A DNA stretch of 64,000 nucleotides from Liopterus haemorrhoidalis (GCA_963971575.1 OZ020625.1:1612001-1676000), one strand, 5' to 3'. Shown: positions 1 to 11,940, numbered from the stretch's first letter. The notes: a model not told the origin generated them from the sequence alone. Made by a program: numbers and translations.

Positions 1-363
1 CCAAAGAAATCATCACCACCAAGCGGCTATTTATAGAAACCCTTATCAGAGAGTGGCATCACAACCCCAATCTCCGACACAACGCAAAAGTCTGCATAGA
101 AAGCATGCCCAAACGCCTGGAAGCCGCAATCGCAGCAAAGGGTGGCATTACAAAATATTAAGATTTTACTTAATTTGTTAAATTAACACTTTTTATACAA
201 AAATAAATGATTATGAATAAGCAATTATGTCGTTTTATATTCTAAATAAAGCACTCTAATGAATAAAAATAAATACGAGACCCAAAGCCACTTATTTCCT
301 CATTAAATTCATTTGAAAATTACAAAAAATCTGCACTGTCCCTAATAATTTGGTCACCCGCTG
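1..363 (+). mobile_element. Tc1-like transposon, 3' part (cut by window start)
   Basis: Contains the C-terminal end of a Tc1-type transposase followed by about 200 bp of AT-rich non-coding DNA and a terminal inverted repeat. Read from the outside the end is CAGCGGGTGACCAAATTATT at about 344-363, followed by TA at 364-365, the expected Tc1/mariner target. The 5' half lies outside the window. Confidence 0.75.
3..161 (+). pseudogene. Tc1-like transposase, C-terminal fragment
   Basis: The frame starting at position 3 is open for 52 codons to a TAA at 159-161. It reads as the end of a Tc1-family DDE transposase: an IREW segment, then SMPKRLEAAI and AAKGGITKY, which match the family's usual SMP-R--A-I--KGG-T-Y ending. 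Only the C-terminus is in the window, so I cannot tell whether the upstream catalytic part is intact. The protein would cut and paste its own element at TA sites. Confidence 0.8.
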
Positions 364-427
364 TATTTGTATATCCTTATATGTATATGTACATATGATT
401 TCCTTTATTTCTTATAGAGAAATTCGA

Positions 428-474
428 CTCGTCACTCGACACTTTTTCAGAACGAATTAACGTCGAGTGGCGAG
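428..474. other. Intronic hairpin (13-bp stem)
   Basis: CTCGTCACTCGAC at 428-440 pairs with GTCGAGTGGCGAG at 462-474 (one G-T pair), leaving a 21-nt loop. It lies about 90 bp upstream of the splice acceptor at 564-565. Function unknown; it could be a remnant of a small inverted-repeat element. Confidence 0.5.
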
Positions 475-565
475 GTATTACTGTACTCTAATTCGAGGTC
501 GAAAGGCAAGAATAAAGATATTATTGATTGATATAAATTTTGGTCTTAATAACTTTTTTTTGTAG

Positions 566-808
566 ATTTTTCGGATTCGGGCCTACTAAGAAAAAAACCA
601 GTACTACAGTTGCTCCGAATCCTGCTTTACTTCAACAGCAGGCTGGGAACAGTTCGACTGCGGTAGGTTGCGGTGCATTATCGAGAAGGAGAGGTTCTGA
701 CCGATCGTTAAGCGGTAGTGCACACGAACTAGCCATCTCGGGTGTTAGAGATAATAGCCGGGTTCCACATAGCCACAGTCAAAGTAACCTCAGTGATATA
801 CCGTACAG
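566..808 (+). CDS. Internal exon, probable GPR158/smog-like receptor tail
   Basis: A T-rich tract ending tttgtag precedes the exon and a perfect donor (ACAG|gtaagt) follows it. The 243-nt exon begins with one base finishing a codon and ends with two bases of the next, so its length is a multiple of three. It encodes a basic, Ser-rich, non-hydrophobic segment (FFGFGPTKKK near the start, then SRRRGSDRSLSGSAHEL and a Ser/His-rich end), as expected for a cytoplasmic tail rather than a membrane or enzymatic domain. I attach it to the exon at 12138 by strand, order and composition only; the phases do not match directly, so at least one further exon, or a separate gene, is needed. Confidence 0.5.
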
Positions 809-919
809 GTAAGTTTGGGAAATTTGGGACTTGGTGGATTTGGGAAATTATTTACCATATTAACCAAAAAAAATTTTGAATTTATATAAAATAATCAAGT
901 ATAGGGTTTTTAGGTGTAG

Positions 920-1850
920 ATCTGTGGTGGCTCAAAATATATAGGTAGACAAATTTTGAGCAAAAATCTTTCATTTTTATTGTTTTGTAAATTTTTATTT
1001 CCATTATTTTTCGTCAAATTTGATTTAAAATGTGTTTCTAGATTAATTTGATGGTAAAAAAGCGTGAAATATTTAAAAAAATCAACTCTTGGGGCCCCCG
1101 GACTCCCTGCTAGCGCCGCCACTGGGGTGGAGCCTATGGGAAAAATATTTAAAATTTTATTTTAATTAATTTTTTTTTTCTTGTTTCCATTTGGTTAAAA
1201 TTGTGTTCTTAAGGTAATATGTGGGAGGGGAATATGGGAAAAATATTAAAAAAATTCCTTCTTTTTTAGTTTTTGAGTTATGTACTTTGAATATTTTTTT
1301 TTTTTTTTAAATTCATTTTCATGTTTCCGTTTTATTCGAAATTATTTTATTAAGATAATTGGGGGTGGATAATATGGGAAAAATATTTAAAAAATTCCTT
1401 CTTTCGTAGTTTTTGAGTTATGCCGTTTAATTATTATATTATTAGTATTATTATTATTATTTTTTTTTTTTTGAAAATATGTATTGTTTTGGTTGTTATT
1501 GTATATATAAGGTCATTTTGGGGTGGAAGGTATAAGAAAAATATTTAAAAAATTCCTTCTTTCTTCATTTTTGAGTTACGCATTTTTTTTGAATTTTTTT
1601 TATGTTTTTATTTAAGTTAAAACTGAGTTTTTAAGGTAAATTGGCAGTGGGGAGTAAGAAAAAAATATTTTAAAAAAGACCTCTCTCTTTGTTTTGGAGT
1701 TATACCCATTTTTTTTTTTTTTTTGAAAAATTTTCATTTTATTATTTTTTTTTTTTGAAATCGTATTTTTGAGGTAATTTGGGGGTGAGGAGTAAAGATA
1801 AAATATTTGAAAAAATCCCCCTTCTTTTCCAAAATCCATTTTCTTTCTAA
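920..1850. repeat. Degenerate tandem array, about 100-160 bp spacing, in the receptor intron
   Basis: The phrase tatgggaaaaatatt and variants recurs near 1135, 1233, 1372, 1531, 1655 and 1794, each followed by a T-run, a ttccttctttc segment and tttttgagttatg. Units differ mostly in T-run length. No coding content seen. Confidence 0.65.
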
Positions 1851-2477
1851 GTTTTTAAAATTGAAATGTCTGAAAAAAAAAAAAATAACGGAAATTTTGG
1901 GAAAAAAATTACCTATATCCACCAAGTATATAGTCTTAGTATTTAGAGCACGACTGCGCATGAGCTTCGCAAATTCATCATATTGACCGGTTAATTTGGT
2001 AAATTTTATTTTACTAATAAAAAAAAATATATAAATAAATTTTGAAATAGCGCCACATCAAAGCAAATTTAAGTTTTGTATAAATTTGAGAGATCCTACA
2101 TTCTGTCAAATTTGTAAATAACAATTTTCAGTTATAATTAAATGCTTTAATTTTGTCCAAAATTTTGGCATGGCTTTATCAGTGTTTCTCAAAGGAGGCG
2201 ATAACGACCCCAGCTGGGCGAATTATCAAAAAAAATAGGTATATTGGGGACCATGAAATTTTGTTTCACACTTGGAAAAACGGAGATCGAAATAAATTTT
2301 ATCTTAATCAATTTGGAAAAAATACTCAATACGGTAAAAATGCTGAATTAAAAAAAAATATATATATCGCCAACGGAGATGTATTTCAAATTGGTAAAAT
2401 AAATAAATAATAAATAATAAATTTATTTTCTCTCAATTAAAATGGAGAGCATACTTTATTTTCAACAGTAAAAAAAA

Positions 2478-2552
2478 TGGACTGCTGAATTTAAACGTAC
2501 GCCGAGCCTTGAAGATGATCCACGTTCAGGACGTCCGAAAATTGCAACAATC
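2478..2552 (+). pseudogene. Mariner transposase fragment (25 codons)
   Basis: Translates to WTAEFKR, then SLEDDPRSGRPK, the signature of the linker after the N-terminal helix-turn-helix of mariner transposases. It is cut exactly where another mariner begins (TA at 2556-2557), and no continuation is visible on the far side. A dead scrap. Confidence 0.65.
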
Positions 2553-2557
2553 GTATA

Positions 2558-4065
2558 CGAGGGTTGCGTTTTATATTTCGGGATTTGAGATAAAAAACAA
2601 TTATTTATCAACAAAAGTGGCTTTATTGTTTTTCAAAATATTCTCCATGAAGATCAATACACTTTAGCATGCGTTTCAACCAATTTTCGAAGCACTTTTT
2701 CCACTCCGATTGAGGCTTTTTCCACTGCGATTGTCAAATTATGTGGGATCCAATGCGAACAAATCTTTTTGGCCAAATGTTCATGCAATAGTGAATGTAT
2801 GCTGGTCCCACTAATGCCCAAGGATACCTCAATCTCACGATAAGTCACATGACGATCTTGCAGTATCAGTTCACGCACAGCATCAATGTTTTCCGGAACA
2901 ACAATTTTGGACAACCTTCCCAAATTTTGTCCTTAAGCGAACTACGGCCACGATTGAAGTCGGTAAATCGATAAACAGTAGTCCTTGATGGTGCTTCATC
3001 GCCAAAAGTCGAATTAAGTTCATCGATGCACTGTTGTTGGGTTAATCCACGTCGAAAGTTGTAACAAATCGCTCGAAAATGCGATTTAATTCCATTTTTA
3101 GCCGAGATTACTGTTAACACAAATAGCGCTCGTATGTCAAAACGTTCTGAGTACGTATACCGTTAAAAATGTCAAACTTTACGATAGAAGCGTTGCCAGA
3201 TGGCAGCACTATGGTCTATTACAAATTAAAAAAAAGTAGATAGCGCTGCGAACCGAATACGATTTACACTGAACAAATACAGTATAGCCGAAAATTTAAA
3301 ATAAGTTACAACTAGGGCATGGGCGTAGTAACTGGGTTAGCAAGTGATTTTTTTTTTAATTTAAAAAAGGTTAATAAGATATTGAAATAAACAAGGCAGA
3401 TAATACACTTATGTTATTTATACAACATAAATTAATGGGAAATTTGAAAAAGTTAAAAAAATATTAATTTTAATAATTATGTACTATATATAAAAAGACA
3501 GATTTGGCTAAAAGAGTTTAAATAAAGCAATAAAACAAACAATATATCTTCAGAGCTAAAGTTTCTTATTTAAATAATTATTGTAAATAAAAATTAAAAA
3601 TATATGTATATATGAAGGTCTAAAAATTATATCAATAACTTCTTCTTTGGGCACAATCAGCTGGGCTGTCTTTTTGCCTCACATTAGTCCTCTATCTTGA
3701 TCTGTTAATTGTCAAGTGTCAAAAAATATTTATATGTCAGATAACCTAAAAAATATATAACTGTGTAAAAACAAATTACATGGAGAATTTTCTCCATAAA
3801 ATCTACGCCAAGAATATAAATAAAAGTCTAAATATGTAAATAATAACAAAATATATAAAAAAATATATATATAAATAATATATATTTCCAATGTACGACA
3901 CTGAACATCTATCAACTTGGACTAAAAACAATATTTTAACAGTGTGATGACGATCTAAACCAATCCGAAGCAAGGACAAACAGCTCCTATCTTCTTACAC
4001 ACATTTTTCTACTTTGAAATAGACCATAGTTTTGCGCAATCCCGAAATATAAAAGGCAACTTTCG
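2558..4065 (-). mobile_element. Internally deleted mariner element with later insertion
   Basis: Terminal inverted repeats of about 30 bp: CGAGGGTTGCGTTTTATATT at 2558 and its inverse ending at 4065, each flanked by TA. The transposase on the minus strand ends near 3120, and about 800 bp of unrelated AT-rich DNA separates it from the right terminus. That stretch is bounded by an inverted ACTATGGTCTATT (near 3208 and 4018), suggesting another insertion. Confidence 0.7.
2623..3120 (-). pseudogene. Mariner transposase, broken and missing its centre
   Basis: The N-terminal helix-turn-helix half is clear: RRGLTQQQCIDELN, FGDEAPSRTTVYRF, then after a frameshift near 2925 VVPENIDAVREL, DRHVTYREIE and SLGISGTSIHSLLHEHL. 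At about 2740 the reading passes straight into the last 30 residues of the family (EWKKCFENWLKRM, CIDLHGEYFEKQ, stop at 2623). The whole catalytic DD34D core of roughly 180 residues is absent, so the copy cannot encode active enzyme. Confidence 0.8.
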
Positions 4066-4753
4066 TAGTGAGGGGGGTCTTGTTGTTTGAGAAACACTGA
4101 TTTAATGATAAAAATAATCCACTAAATACGTGTGGATTATATATTGTTTTTAATTTTAGGTGGACGCGTCAAAAATGTTGCCCAACATGGAGTAATGTGG
4201 CTAACAACTTTGTTCAACATTGTTGCTTTGATGTGAACGCTAACTAATATTAACATAGGTTCCTATTTTTTGTCTGACCAGTGAAAATGGTTGTATTTAA
4301 TAACATTAACAGCAATTTTTTTGTTGTACCAGTGAAAACAGTTGCATTTAATAACATTATTTTATTTTTTTTGTTGTTGTCAACAATGTTGCAAACATTG
4401 TTTTTACGCGCATTGACACATGTTATATTGTGTAGGGGTGACATGCCGGGACAATCTAAATGCTCTATTCAGACCGAGTGGCAGATTTTGTAAGTTTATA
4501 AACTCTATGATGATGTGATATCTCCTCTATATGATGTTACCTCTATTTAAACACTTCCCTATCTTCTGGATATTGTGTTCTTTTTCTATTTTTCCATTCT
4601 AGGTGTTGTCTTTTTCAGGTTAAATGTCGTTGAATTTTTTGCACAAGAAATTTTGTAGGTTTTGACGATTTTTTCGTTTAAGGATATCCCAAAAAAATAC
4701 AAAATTTATTTAAGTATGAACTATTAAATAACGAGACTATGATGTAACTTATA

Positions 4754-5347
4754 CCCTTTTCACACTAGAACTTTAAGACGAGTGAACTTAAAGTTCACCG
4801 ATGTTTAACATCGGTATGCTTTCACACTTGATGTTTAAATCTCTGGTGCTGTCATCAGCTACAGTAATTTTGTCCTTAAGTTACCGTCATGAAATTACCA
4901 GTTTTGAACTGTCTGCGCAGACGCACATTTTGAATTATTATAAACAATTATGTATATTTCATTTCATTCTACAATAAAGACACTACAATAAAGAATATAT
5001 TACACCTGTATTAACATGTTAGTCGATACATTTTATCTCAATTATTGTAGCTCTGTATTTTATTAAACACATTATTAAAATAAATAATTTTATTATAACA
5101 ATAAGTATAAACTTCTTATAACGTCGATATAATACAGTATTCTTGTTTATGATAATATAAAATGTTGACAGCACAAATTCAAGGAGTATTTTTTTATAAT
5201 AGAAAATTGGCAATGCGGACGATGTTTAAGACGCAGATCTCTGTCTTAAACATGGCTTGTATTTAGACGAGGCCATACGGTTTCACATTAGCGTTTAAAG
5301 ATACATTCACTTTAACATCCGATCTTAAAGTTCTAGTGTGAAAAGGG
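4754..5347. mobile_element. TIR element, family C, copy 1 (594 bp)
   Basis: Ends CCCTTTTCACACTAGAACTT inverted as AAGTTCTAGTGTGAAAAGGG, both flanked by TA. Near-identical copies occur at 53817-55342 (interrupted) and 63313-63910. Open frames inside are shared by the copies only because the DNA is the same; no transposase is recognisable, so this is a non-autonomous element. Confidence 0.8.
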
Positions 5348-5511
5348 TATCTGATACTTGTTGCGATAATGTCTTCCACTATCCGTTGTGGGAGTGGGTG
5401 AAATACTGGGTTTAAGTGAGATAGTTGGAGAATTAGTGGAATTGGGTGAGAGACGAGGTGTGTGAATTAAGTAACCGGACTGATTAATTAATTTTTTTTA
5501 TTCGAATAGAA

Positions 5512-6143
5512 TTACAATTCAATATTGTCTCCCTCAAAATAACTTCCTTGGGAAGTCACACAGCGCTAGAGACGGTTCTTCCAACTCTCATAGCAGTGCT
5601 GAAACTCAGATACTGGAATAGCTTTCAGCTAATCGATTACAGATGTTTGAATGTTTTCGAGTGTCCCAAAATGACGTCTCTTGAGGGGATTTTTCAATCT
5701 TGGGAAGTGGAAAAAGTCACAAGGACTCAAGTCCGGCGAATAAGGAGGCTGAGGAGCCACAAGAATGTTTTTACTGGCCAAAAACTCGTTTATGGAAATT
5801 GCTGAGTGACAATTTAAATTTTTCTCATCCCCAATTCATTGCTGAATGTAGTGTGAGTCAAATTCAACTCTTCCCCGATCTTTCTGACTGTCAACCGATC
5901 TGAACGCACCCAGATTCTGCCGAAATTTTCATCGGTTCTTGAAGATGAAGGCCTTCCGCTGCGTGATTCATTTTCAATCAACTCTCTTCCTTCTGAAAAT
6001 GCCTTAAACCACCAAACCTGGGTCCTTGACAAAACACTGTCTCCGTAGGCCTGCTGAAGTTTTGCAAAAGTTTTCGTTGCACTGTACCCAAGTCTGAAGC
6101 AAAACCTGATAGCACACTGTTGCTCGAAATGAATGTCACTCAT
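5512..6143 (-). pseudogene. Mariner transposase, second subfamily, internally deleted
   Basis: From the ATG at 6143 the frame gives the helix-turn-helix region (QQCAIRFCFRLGYSATKTF, YGDSVLSRTQV, SRSGRPSSSRTDEN, LTVRKIGEELN) to about residue 109 ending GMRKI. It then jumps in another frame to the family's last third: PYSPDLSPCDFF, LKRRHFGTLENIQ and a FEGDNIEL ending at TAA 5512-5514. The third catalytic Asp region is present; the first two Asp residues and everything between are lost. Clear terminal repeats were not found by eye. Confidence 0.8.
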
Positions 6144-6507
6144 TCTTAGAACGCACTAGAAAAAACTGTTTCACGAAAAAAATCGCTACGGACAACAAAA
6201 TTACTCTAGCGAGTTCAAACTCGTACTGAAGGTGTATCAGATGTTCAACTGCCACCCAAGCTCCGCGTCCCAAATGTTGCCAGATCAAACTTTATGTTGC
6301 CAGTCCGTTTTCTTCATTTACAGACCTCGTATGGTTCAATCTATAAAATACCAGTTTCGTTATTTAATAGCTCCATCTTACACCTACATACATACACACA
6401 TATATACAAACATACATTCATCAAAATGGTGAAAAGATATTTGATGTTGTAAAAAGAATGTTTGTTAATTTATAAATATTTTGCTTATTGTGTATAGGCA
6501 GAACCAC

Positions 6508-6879
6508 CCCAGCAAACATTCAACTAACGGCCGAATGCTGGCAAACTGCTTTTATGCTGGTAAATTACTGGCACCAAAAGTAAGTGCAACGCCAGTATTA
6601 ATAATGTACTTCACATTTGTATTTCGCATTCCGCCTATACGAAGTACTTTACCAGCATTTTATAAGCACTCTTCTTCACTCATACTTTTTACTTAAAACC
6701 ATCAGAAATAAATCTTGCAACTAATGCGATTATTTTGCACTTTACCGTTGCTGGGCCGGCAACTGATACATCAATGGGCCAGTAACGGCCCCGGGGACAC
6801 CGGGGTACTGGCCCATTAGTTTCAATGCCGGGGAGTATGTGCTTTACCAGTACTGGCCCGTATAAAAATGTTTGCTGGG
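6508..6879. mobile_element. MITE with CCCAGCAAACATT termini (372 bp)
   Basis: CCCAGCAAACATT at 6508-6520 is inverted as AATGTTTGCTGGG at 6867-6879. The interior is locally GC-rich with self-complementary blocks (gggccagtaacggcccc, ggtactggccc). No coding content; superfamily not assigned. Confidence 0.65.
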
Positions 6880-7128
6880 ATCGTATGCAAACATTCGTAG
6901 TACCGTCTTTTGCTACAGTTGAGCCCAAATGCCGCAGGTGTTGATAAAAGTTTGCACACTTACGCAATGGATTCAATTCTAATGGTGAACAGTCTTGTGA
7001 ATGTTTACTGACGTGCGGCTGCTATTTGCGGGATTTTTAGGGGGTAACAAAAGAGCATTCAGTATTTCATTGGATATTTAACTAAATATCTTTGGATCAT
7101 TTTGATGAGTGTACAGTGTGTTCTTAGG

Positions 7129-7275
7129 TTTAAGCGGAACTAGATTTTCAAGTCTAACTTTTACCGATTAATTGAAGTTTTTGATCATTTTGTTCAGAAA
7201 AAGCCCACTTCAATATATAAAAAGTTAGTTAGTGACAACTTAAGAAAATTTAAATTACATTTAGTTCCGCTTAAA
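7129..7275. mobile_element. Short inverted-repeat element related to family E
   Basis: TTTAAGCGGAACTAGATTTT at the left and TTTAGTTCCGCTTAAA at the right. The same end words occur in the longer family E copies (10927-11940, 28178-28583, 42674-43079, 60805-60985). Confidence 0.55.
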
Positions 7276-7311
7276 GATTTGGTATATCCTATTCATACAT
7301 AAATACATTCA

Positions 7312-7570
7312 GGCCCGGTTTTTCCACCTTCAGATAAAGTTCCAGGTAACTATCTGACAGATAAGGTTATTTGTAACTTCATCTGCTGAGTAAATGTCAT
7401 CCCTTCTTTCTATACAAATGTATCTATCGGATAGTTATCTAACGTATAATGAGACTGACGTATTGGATTCACTGACTGGTATTGACATTTATTCAGCAGA
7501 TGAAGTTACAAATAACCTTATCTGTCAGATAGTTACCTGGAACTTTATCTGAAGGTGGAAAGACCGGACC
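7312..7570. mobile_element. PIF/Harbinger-type MITE (family D), copy 1
   Basis: Long imperfect inverted repeat: GGCCCGGTTTTTCCACCTTC at the left, ggtggaaagaccggacc at the right; subterminal blocks such as taactatctgacagataagg are also inverted. Other copies: 44534-44791, 59412-59665 and the long 28086-29730 copy that retains transposase remnants, which is why I place the family in PIF/Harbinger. Confidence 0.7.
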
Positions 7571-8548
7571 TCAAACATTTATACATACATATAAATATTT
7601 TTTGGGAATCTTTTGATTTTTGTAATTTTTAAATTTTCAAAATTAAAAATTTCTTAAATTTAATTTTTTAAAGAAACTTAAAAAAATAATTAATAAAATT
7701 CTAGAAGGCTAGTGTAATATATTTAATTTTATAACATAGTTTATTTAATTTTTTATATTTTTTATAATTTTTTTGCATTTTAAAATGCCTTCAAATTAAA
7801 AGCTGCTTAGGCCAAATTAGTTTAGATTATTTTTTAGCAAGCACTTTTTATTTTATAAAAATTAAAAATTTGCTTTGTATGCTAATTTTTTAGCCTTATT
7901 TGTAGCTTTTAGCAAAATTAATACAAAACTAACCTTGCTAATGATGGTGCTTTACTGACCATAATACAGCGCGTCATAACTCTCAGAATTTCCAGTGACG
8001 CGAAAATATTCGGATTTTTTTTTTCTTAATAGGTTTTAATGATGAACTCTTATGAACAGATAAACTGTGTTTTATTGTTATTATTACAACGCGTCACCGC
8101 TCTCATCAGAGTTACAATAACAGAATTTTTTCGGCTTTTTTTGAACTGGAAATCTTGAGTTACAAAAAGTAATTTTTGTATTAATTTTGTAATTTTCAAC
8201 GTCTTAAGCATGTATAGATTTTTTTCCCAAAACAGCTATGCCTTGCATAAAGCGGTAAATAGGTTAAAAAAATTGTAAAAATCGCGTTATAGAGAAACCT
8301 ATTCAAAATCGTATTATGCAAGGTAGTCTATATTGTAGCTTCTATTTCTATAAATTTGATAAAGGAGAAAAAAGAACAAATTTTGTGGTCTTAGAATTTA
8401 TGGAAATTTCGGATATTGTGTCCAGGAACGAGAATTACCTTTTTTGGTGGACTGATTATTGTTGATAGATTAGTTTTTTTTTTTAGAGCTGTAAAAAAGT
8501 TGTTTATGTATTATTTTTTTGTGTGAGAAATACGTCTCTTTTTAATTA

Positions 8549-8607
8549 TGACAGCGTGCAATAAAAGCTTATGCACTGTGCAATAAAGACTTTATTTCAC
8601 GCTGTCA
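8549..8607. repeat. 59-bp hairpin
   Basis: TGACAGCGTG at 8549 is inverted as CACGCTGTCA ending at 8607, with an inner ataaag/ctttat pairing. It sits next to the CpG-rich element at 8621. Confidence 0.5.
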
Positions 8608-8620
8608 TGACAACTAAAGT

Positions 8621-9087
8621 GGGGAACAGAATGCAACGACTTCTACGGCGCGTTGACGGCGTTTGGACGGTGCTATCTGTCAGAGGAAAGTTAAAACCAA
8701 GCTGTCGTACGCAAGTTCACAGAATTAGCAACGTCTGAACGGCGTTCTACGCCGTTGATATTGAATGTTCGTCAACTTTCTACTTTTGACGCCGTTGAAC
8801 GTTGACGTAGAACACCTAACCTCAGTTTTTACTGAATGGTAAAGTGTTTGTATGTATAAATAACTTGCATACAACATAAATAACATCACACACAAGTCTT
8901 CATCATTCATTATACTTTTAATAAAAGAAAGCGCACGTATAAACACAGGTATAGGTTGTCACGTGACACTTTGACGGCGTTAAAAATGATTGCATTGTGT
9001 GCAGGCGAAAATTCAACGCCGTTCTCAACGGCGCTAACGCAACGCCGTCGCAAATGACGGCGTAGCGCGCTGTGCATTCTGTTCCAG
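8621..9087. mobile_element. CpG-rich MITE with repeated ACGGCGTT motif
   Basis: GGAACAGAATGCA at 8623-8635 is inverted as TGCATTCTGTTCC at 9073-9085. About ten copies of ACGGCGT or its complement cluster near both ends, e.g. AACGGCGTTCTACGCCGTTG near 8731. Such subterminal motif clusters are typical transposase-binding sites. It stands out as a GC- and CpG-rich island in AT-rich DNA. No coding frame. Confidence 0.65.
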
Positions 9088-9385
9088 GTTTTAAAAGGAA
9101 TAAACGTTGTGAACATTTATTCACAGCGTATATCTGATACAAATAACATTTACATAAAAAATGTTGTTACTGTTTTACTTTATTTTAAATATAAATTTAA
9201 AAGAACTGCATTTGGAAAACAACGCGTTTTAAATATGTACAGATAACCTGTCGCCCAATCTTTATCGAGTGAGTTTTACTAGCTATGTGTAATCGACACT
9301 CACTGAGCTAGTTGCAATACGCTCACTCACGTACGACTTTACTCTTCAGCGAGTAGCAAATAAACTCGCCCAATGTAATTAAGCC

Positions 9386-10119
9386 TTAAGGCGGGGGGGG
9401 GGCGATAACAACATTTTAAGCATATTTTTGTGATTTTTTTTCAAATCTATGGTTAAATTTATTCATTTTCAAACTAAGTACATATATAAAGTGTGTTTTG
9501 AAGAAGATACAACAAAATTTTGAAGGCAAAATATGGCGAAATGAGCCAGCTGTGGCAAATCTTCTCAGACTCCGGGAAAAAAATTAGATTTTGCGGTGAC
9601 CAGCATAACTCGTCACTGGATCATCTGAAATCAAAAATCCAAAAAGATTTTGATAGTTTATGAGTTTGCCAAGGTAATGACGTTGAGTTTTTATTTTTAA
9701 AATGATTTTTCAGTTTTTAGCGTTACTTAGAAGACAAAAAAAAATTAATTCCCCCTAAAAAAACCTAAAATAGAGTATATTTGTGATTGTTAAATAAAAA
9801 AAATATATCTCAACGTCGTTACCTCGGCAAACTCATAAACTAACAAAATCTTTTTGGATTTTTGATTTCAGATGATCCAGTGACGAGTTATGCTGGTCAC
9901 CGCAAAATCTAATTTTTTTCCCGGAGTCTGAGAAGATTTGCCACAGCTGGCTCATTTCGCCATATTTTGCCTTCAAAATTTTTTTGTATCTTCTTCAAAA
10001 CATACTTTATATATGTACTTAGTTTGAAAATGAATAAATTTAACTATAGATTTGAAAAAAATTCACAAAAATATGCTTAAAATATGGTTATCAGACCCTT
10101 ACCCCCCCATAAGCCTTAA
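9386..10119. mobile_element. Foldback element with ~275-bp arms
   Basis: The left arm (about 9412-9686) is repeated almost base for base in inverse orientation at 9812-10083, around a loop of about 125 bp. Outside the arms are a G-run at left (about 9391-9402), a C-run at right and inverted TTAAGGC ends. The open frame at 10052-10432 crosses its right end and is not a gene. Confidence 0.8.
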
Positions 10120-10926
10120 CACTTGGTACACAAATATTTGTTTACTTACAATATTATTTTGGCGACTCGTTATACGACCCGTTGCGACCCATAAAAATTA
10201 TTTAGTGACCCAACTTTGGGTCGCGACCCTATTTTGGCTACCCGTTGTACCTAAAACTAATTTAAAAATGAGTAGTAAGCTCAAGACCCACCAAAATTCT
10301 TTTATGACTCAAAATTGGGCCGCGACCCATGATTTAGGAAAGTTCAAAACTAAAATTTGTTCTTTTTTTCTGCTCATGTTTCTACACCATCCTATTTTAT
10401 GCACCCTTTTTATATGTTTAAAGGCAAAATGACTTTTTAAAATCTATTTTGATGGTGTAAAAATGATAAAAAAAAATTAATATTTGGTTTTTGCTGAATA
10501 AAAAACTAAAGAAGAAATTGAGTACCAGGACTTTTAAGCTATTGTAACACTTACATTGAATATTTTAGGTTAAGTTGTCATCAAACGGAATGGAATTTTT
10601 ATTTTTGTTGTCACAAGTTAACTTTTTAATGATTTAAGTTGGATTTTGCTAAACAAAATTATTAAAAGCCTGATTTAAACATTAAAAGTTATTCAATTTC
10701 GTAATATACTTCCTCTTAACTCAAAAAACAGACTATATATTCTTTGGTTTAAACGGAACTAGATTTTGAAAACTAGTAATTTTTATCGATTAAATAAGGA
10801 TTTTGATCAATTTGTTTAGCAAAAGCCCACTTCAATCATCAAAAAGCGAACTTGTGATAACACAAAAATAATTATTCCATTCAACCAAAGAAACAGACTA
10901 TAGTTTTTATTAATGTAGTGTTATAG

Positions 10927-11940
10927 GTCATTTCTTTGGTTTAAGCGGAACTAAATGAGATTTTCATTCTTTTAGGTTGTCACGAGAAGGAACCTTGCTT
11001 GGGTTATTTCATGTTTCACGTTGGCGTATGAAAATTTTAAATTCCAACAGTAAAACCATGGAAACGAATGACATTTGTTAAAAATATAATACATTTTTAC
11101 ATATTTTAACGACAAAAAAAATGGGAAATTTTTGTTAAGAACGAAACAAAAAATCTAAAATATAATGAAAATGACATTTTATCTCCAAATATTTAAAAAT
11201 GCATTATAATTTTCATTTTCATTTTTTGACATTCTTAACCTTTACGTTACGGTGTCCTTTGTCCTTTTTTCATTTTTATTTTATCGTAAATAAATAATTT
11301 ATTAATAATTTGTATTCAGTTTTACTATGGAATATATTAAAAATGTTTTTTAGCTGAAATTACAATATTTTCAATTGCAAGTTTTTCATACGTCCAATAT
11401 TCATAAAATCCTGTTTCATACTAACCAACTAAATTTCTAGCAAAGCATAGTATACGCCCAACCTGATACGTCCGTCCTGTCCGACGTCCAGATTCAGACT
11501 GAAGCGGTTGTTTAAGCGTACCTGCTTTGCAAATATTCAGAGAATTCACCCGAGTTGACTCCGCCCTTTACTTAAAAATAACCAATAAAATTCATAAAAA
11601 ATAAATTAATTAATATTAGATGTTTAAAATAAAATATAAAAAAAAATATTTACCTACATTGTTTCATAAGTAGGTAAATAAAGTATTTATAGTATTTATA
11701 AAACCCAAGAACGATTATTTTATTCAAATTTTGTGGGGTACATTTTAAATAGCACCGTAAGAGTAAATAAAAGAATTTTCCCATTTAATTATTTTTTTGT
11801 CTTCAAAATATGGAAAAATGTATTAAAATTTTTGACATATACCAACCTGAAACATGAAATAACCCAAGCAAAGTCCCTTCTTGTGACAACCTAAAAGAAC
11901 AAAATTTTCATATAGTTTCGCTTAAAACAATAAAATGACC
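10927..11940. mobile_element. Family E inverted-repeat element, long copy (about 1 kb)
   Basis: Left end ggtcatttctttggtttaag with gttgtcacgagaaggaacc further in; the right end carries the inverse (cccttcttgtgacaacc, gtttcgcttaaaac, aaaatgacc). Inverted ends run for at least 90 bp. The interior holds a short GC-richer island at 11449-11560 but no recognisable transposase. Confidence 0.6.

Larger units (their letters stand above)
2180..4099. mobile_element. hAT-like element carrying nested mariner sequences
   Basis: CAGTGTTTCTCAAA at 2180 is inverted at the right as TTTGAGAAACACTG ending at 4099; this is the usual hAT terminus. The flanking 8-mers (GGCTTTAT and ATTTAATG) do not match well, so the target duplication is not confirmed. 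Inside lie a mariner transposase scrap at 2478-2552 and an inserted mariner at 2558-4065. An 85-codon open frame at 2153-2410 spans the left hAT border and has no recognisable domain. Confidence 0.5.

Noticed and set aside
4281..4493. 70-codon plus frame and its minus partner at 4250-4444
   Set aside because: Built from a short internal direct repeat (ataacatta, ccagtgaaaa); no domain or splice context.
10052..10432. 126-codon open frame on the plus strand
   Set aside because: It begins inside the right arm of the foldback and runs through gggtcgcgaccc repeats; no domain, no splice context.
11449..11560. GC-richer island after tttctag with an open stretch, considered as the missing receptor exon
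   Set aside because: Only the phase-0 reading is open and it does not fit either neighbouring exon; no good donor follows; it lies in the interior of a family E element.
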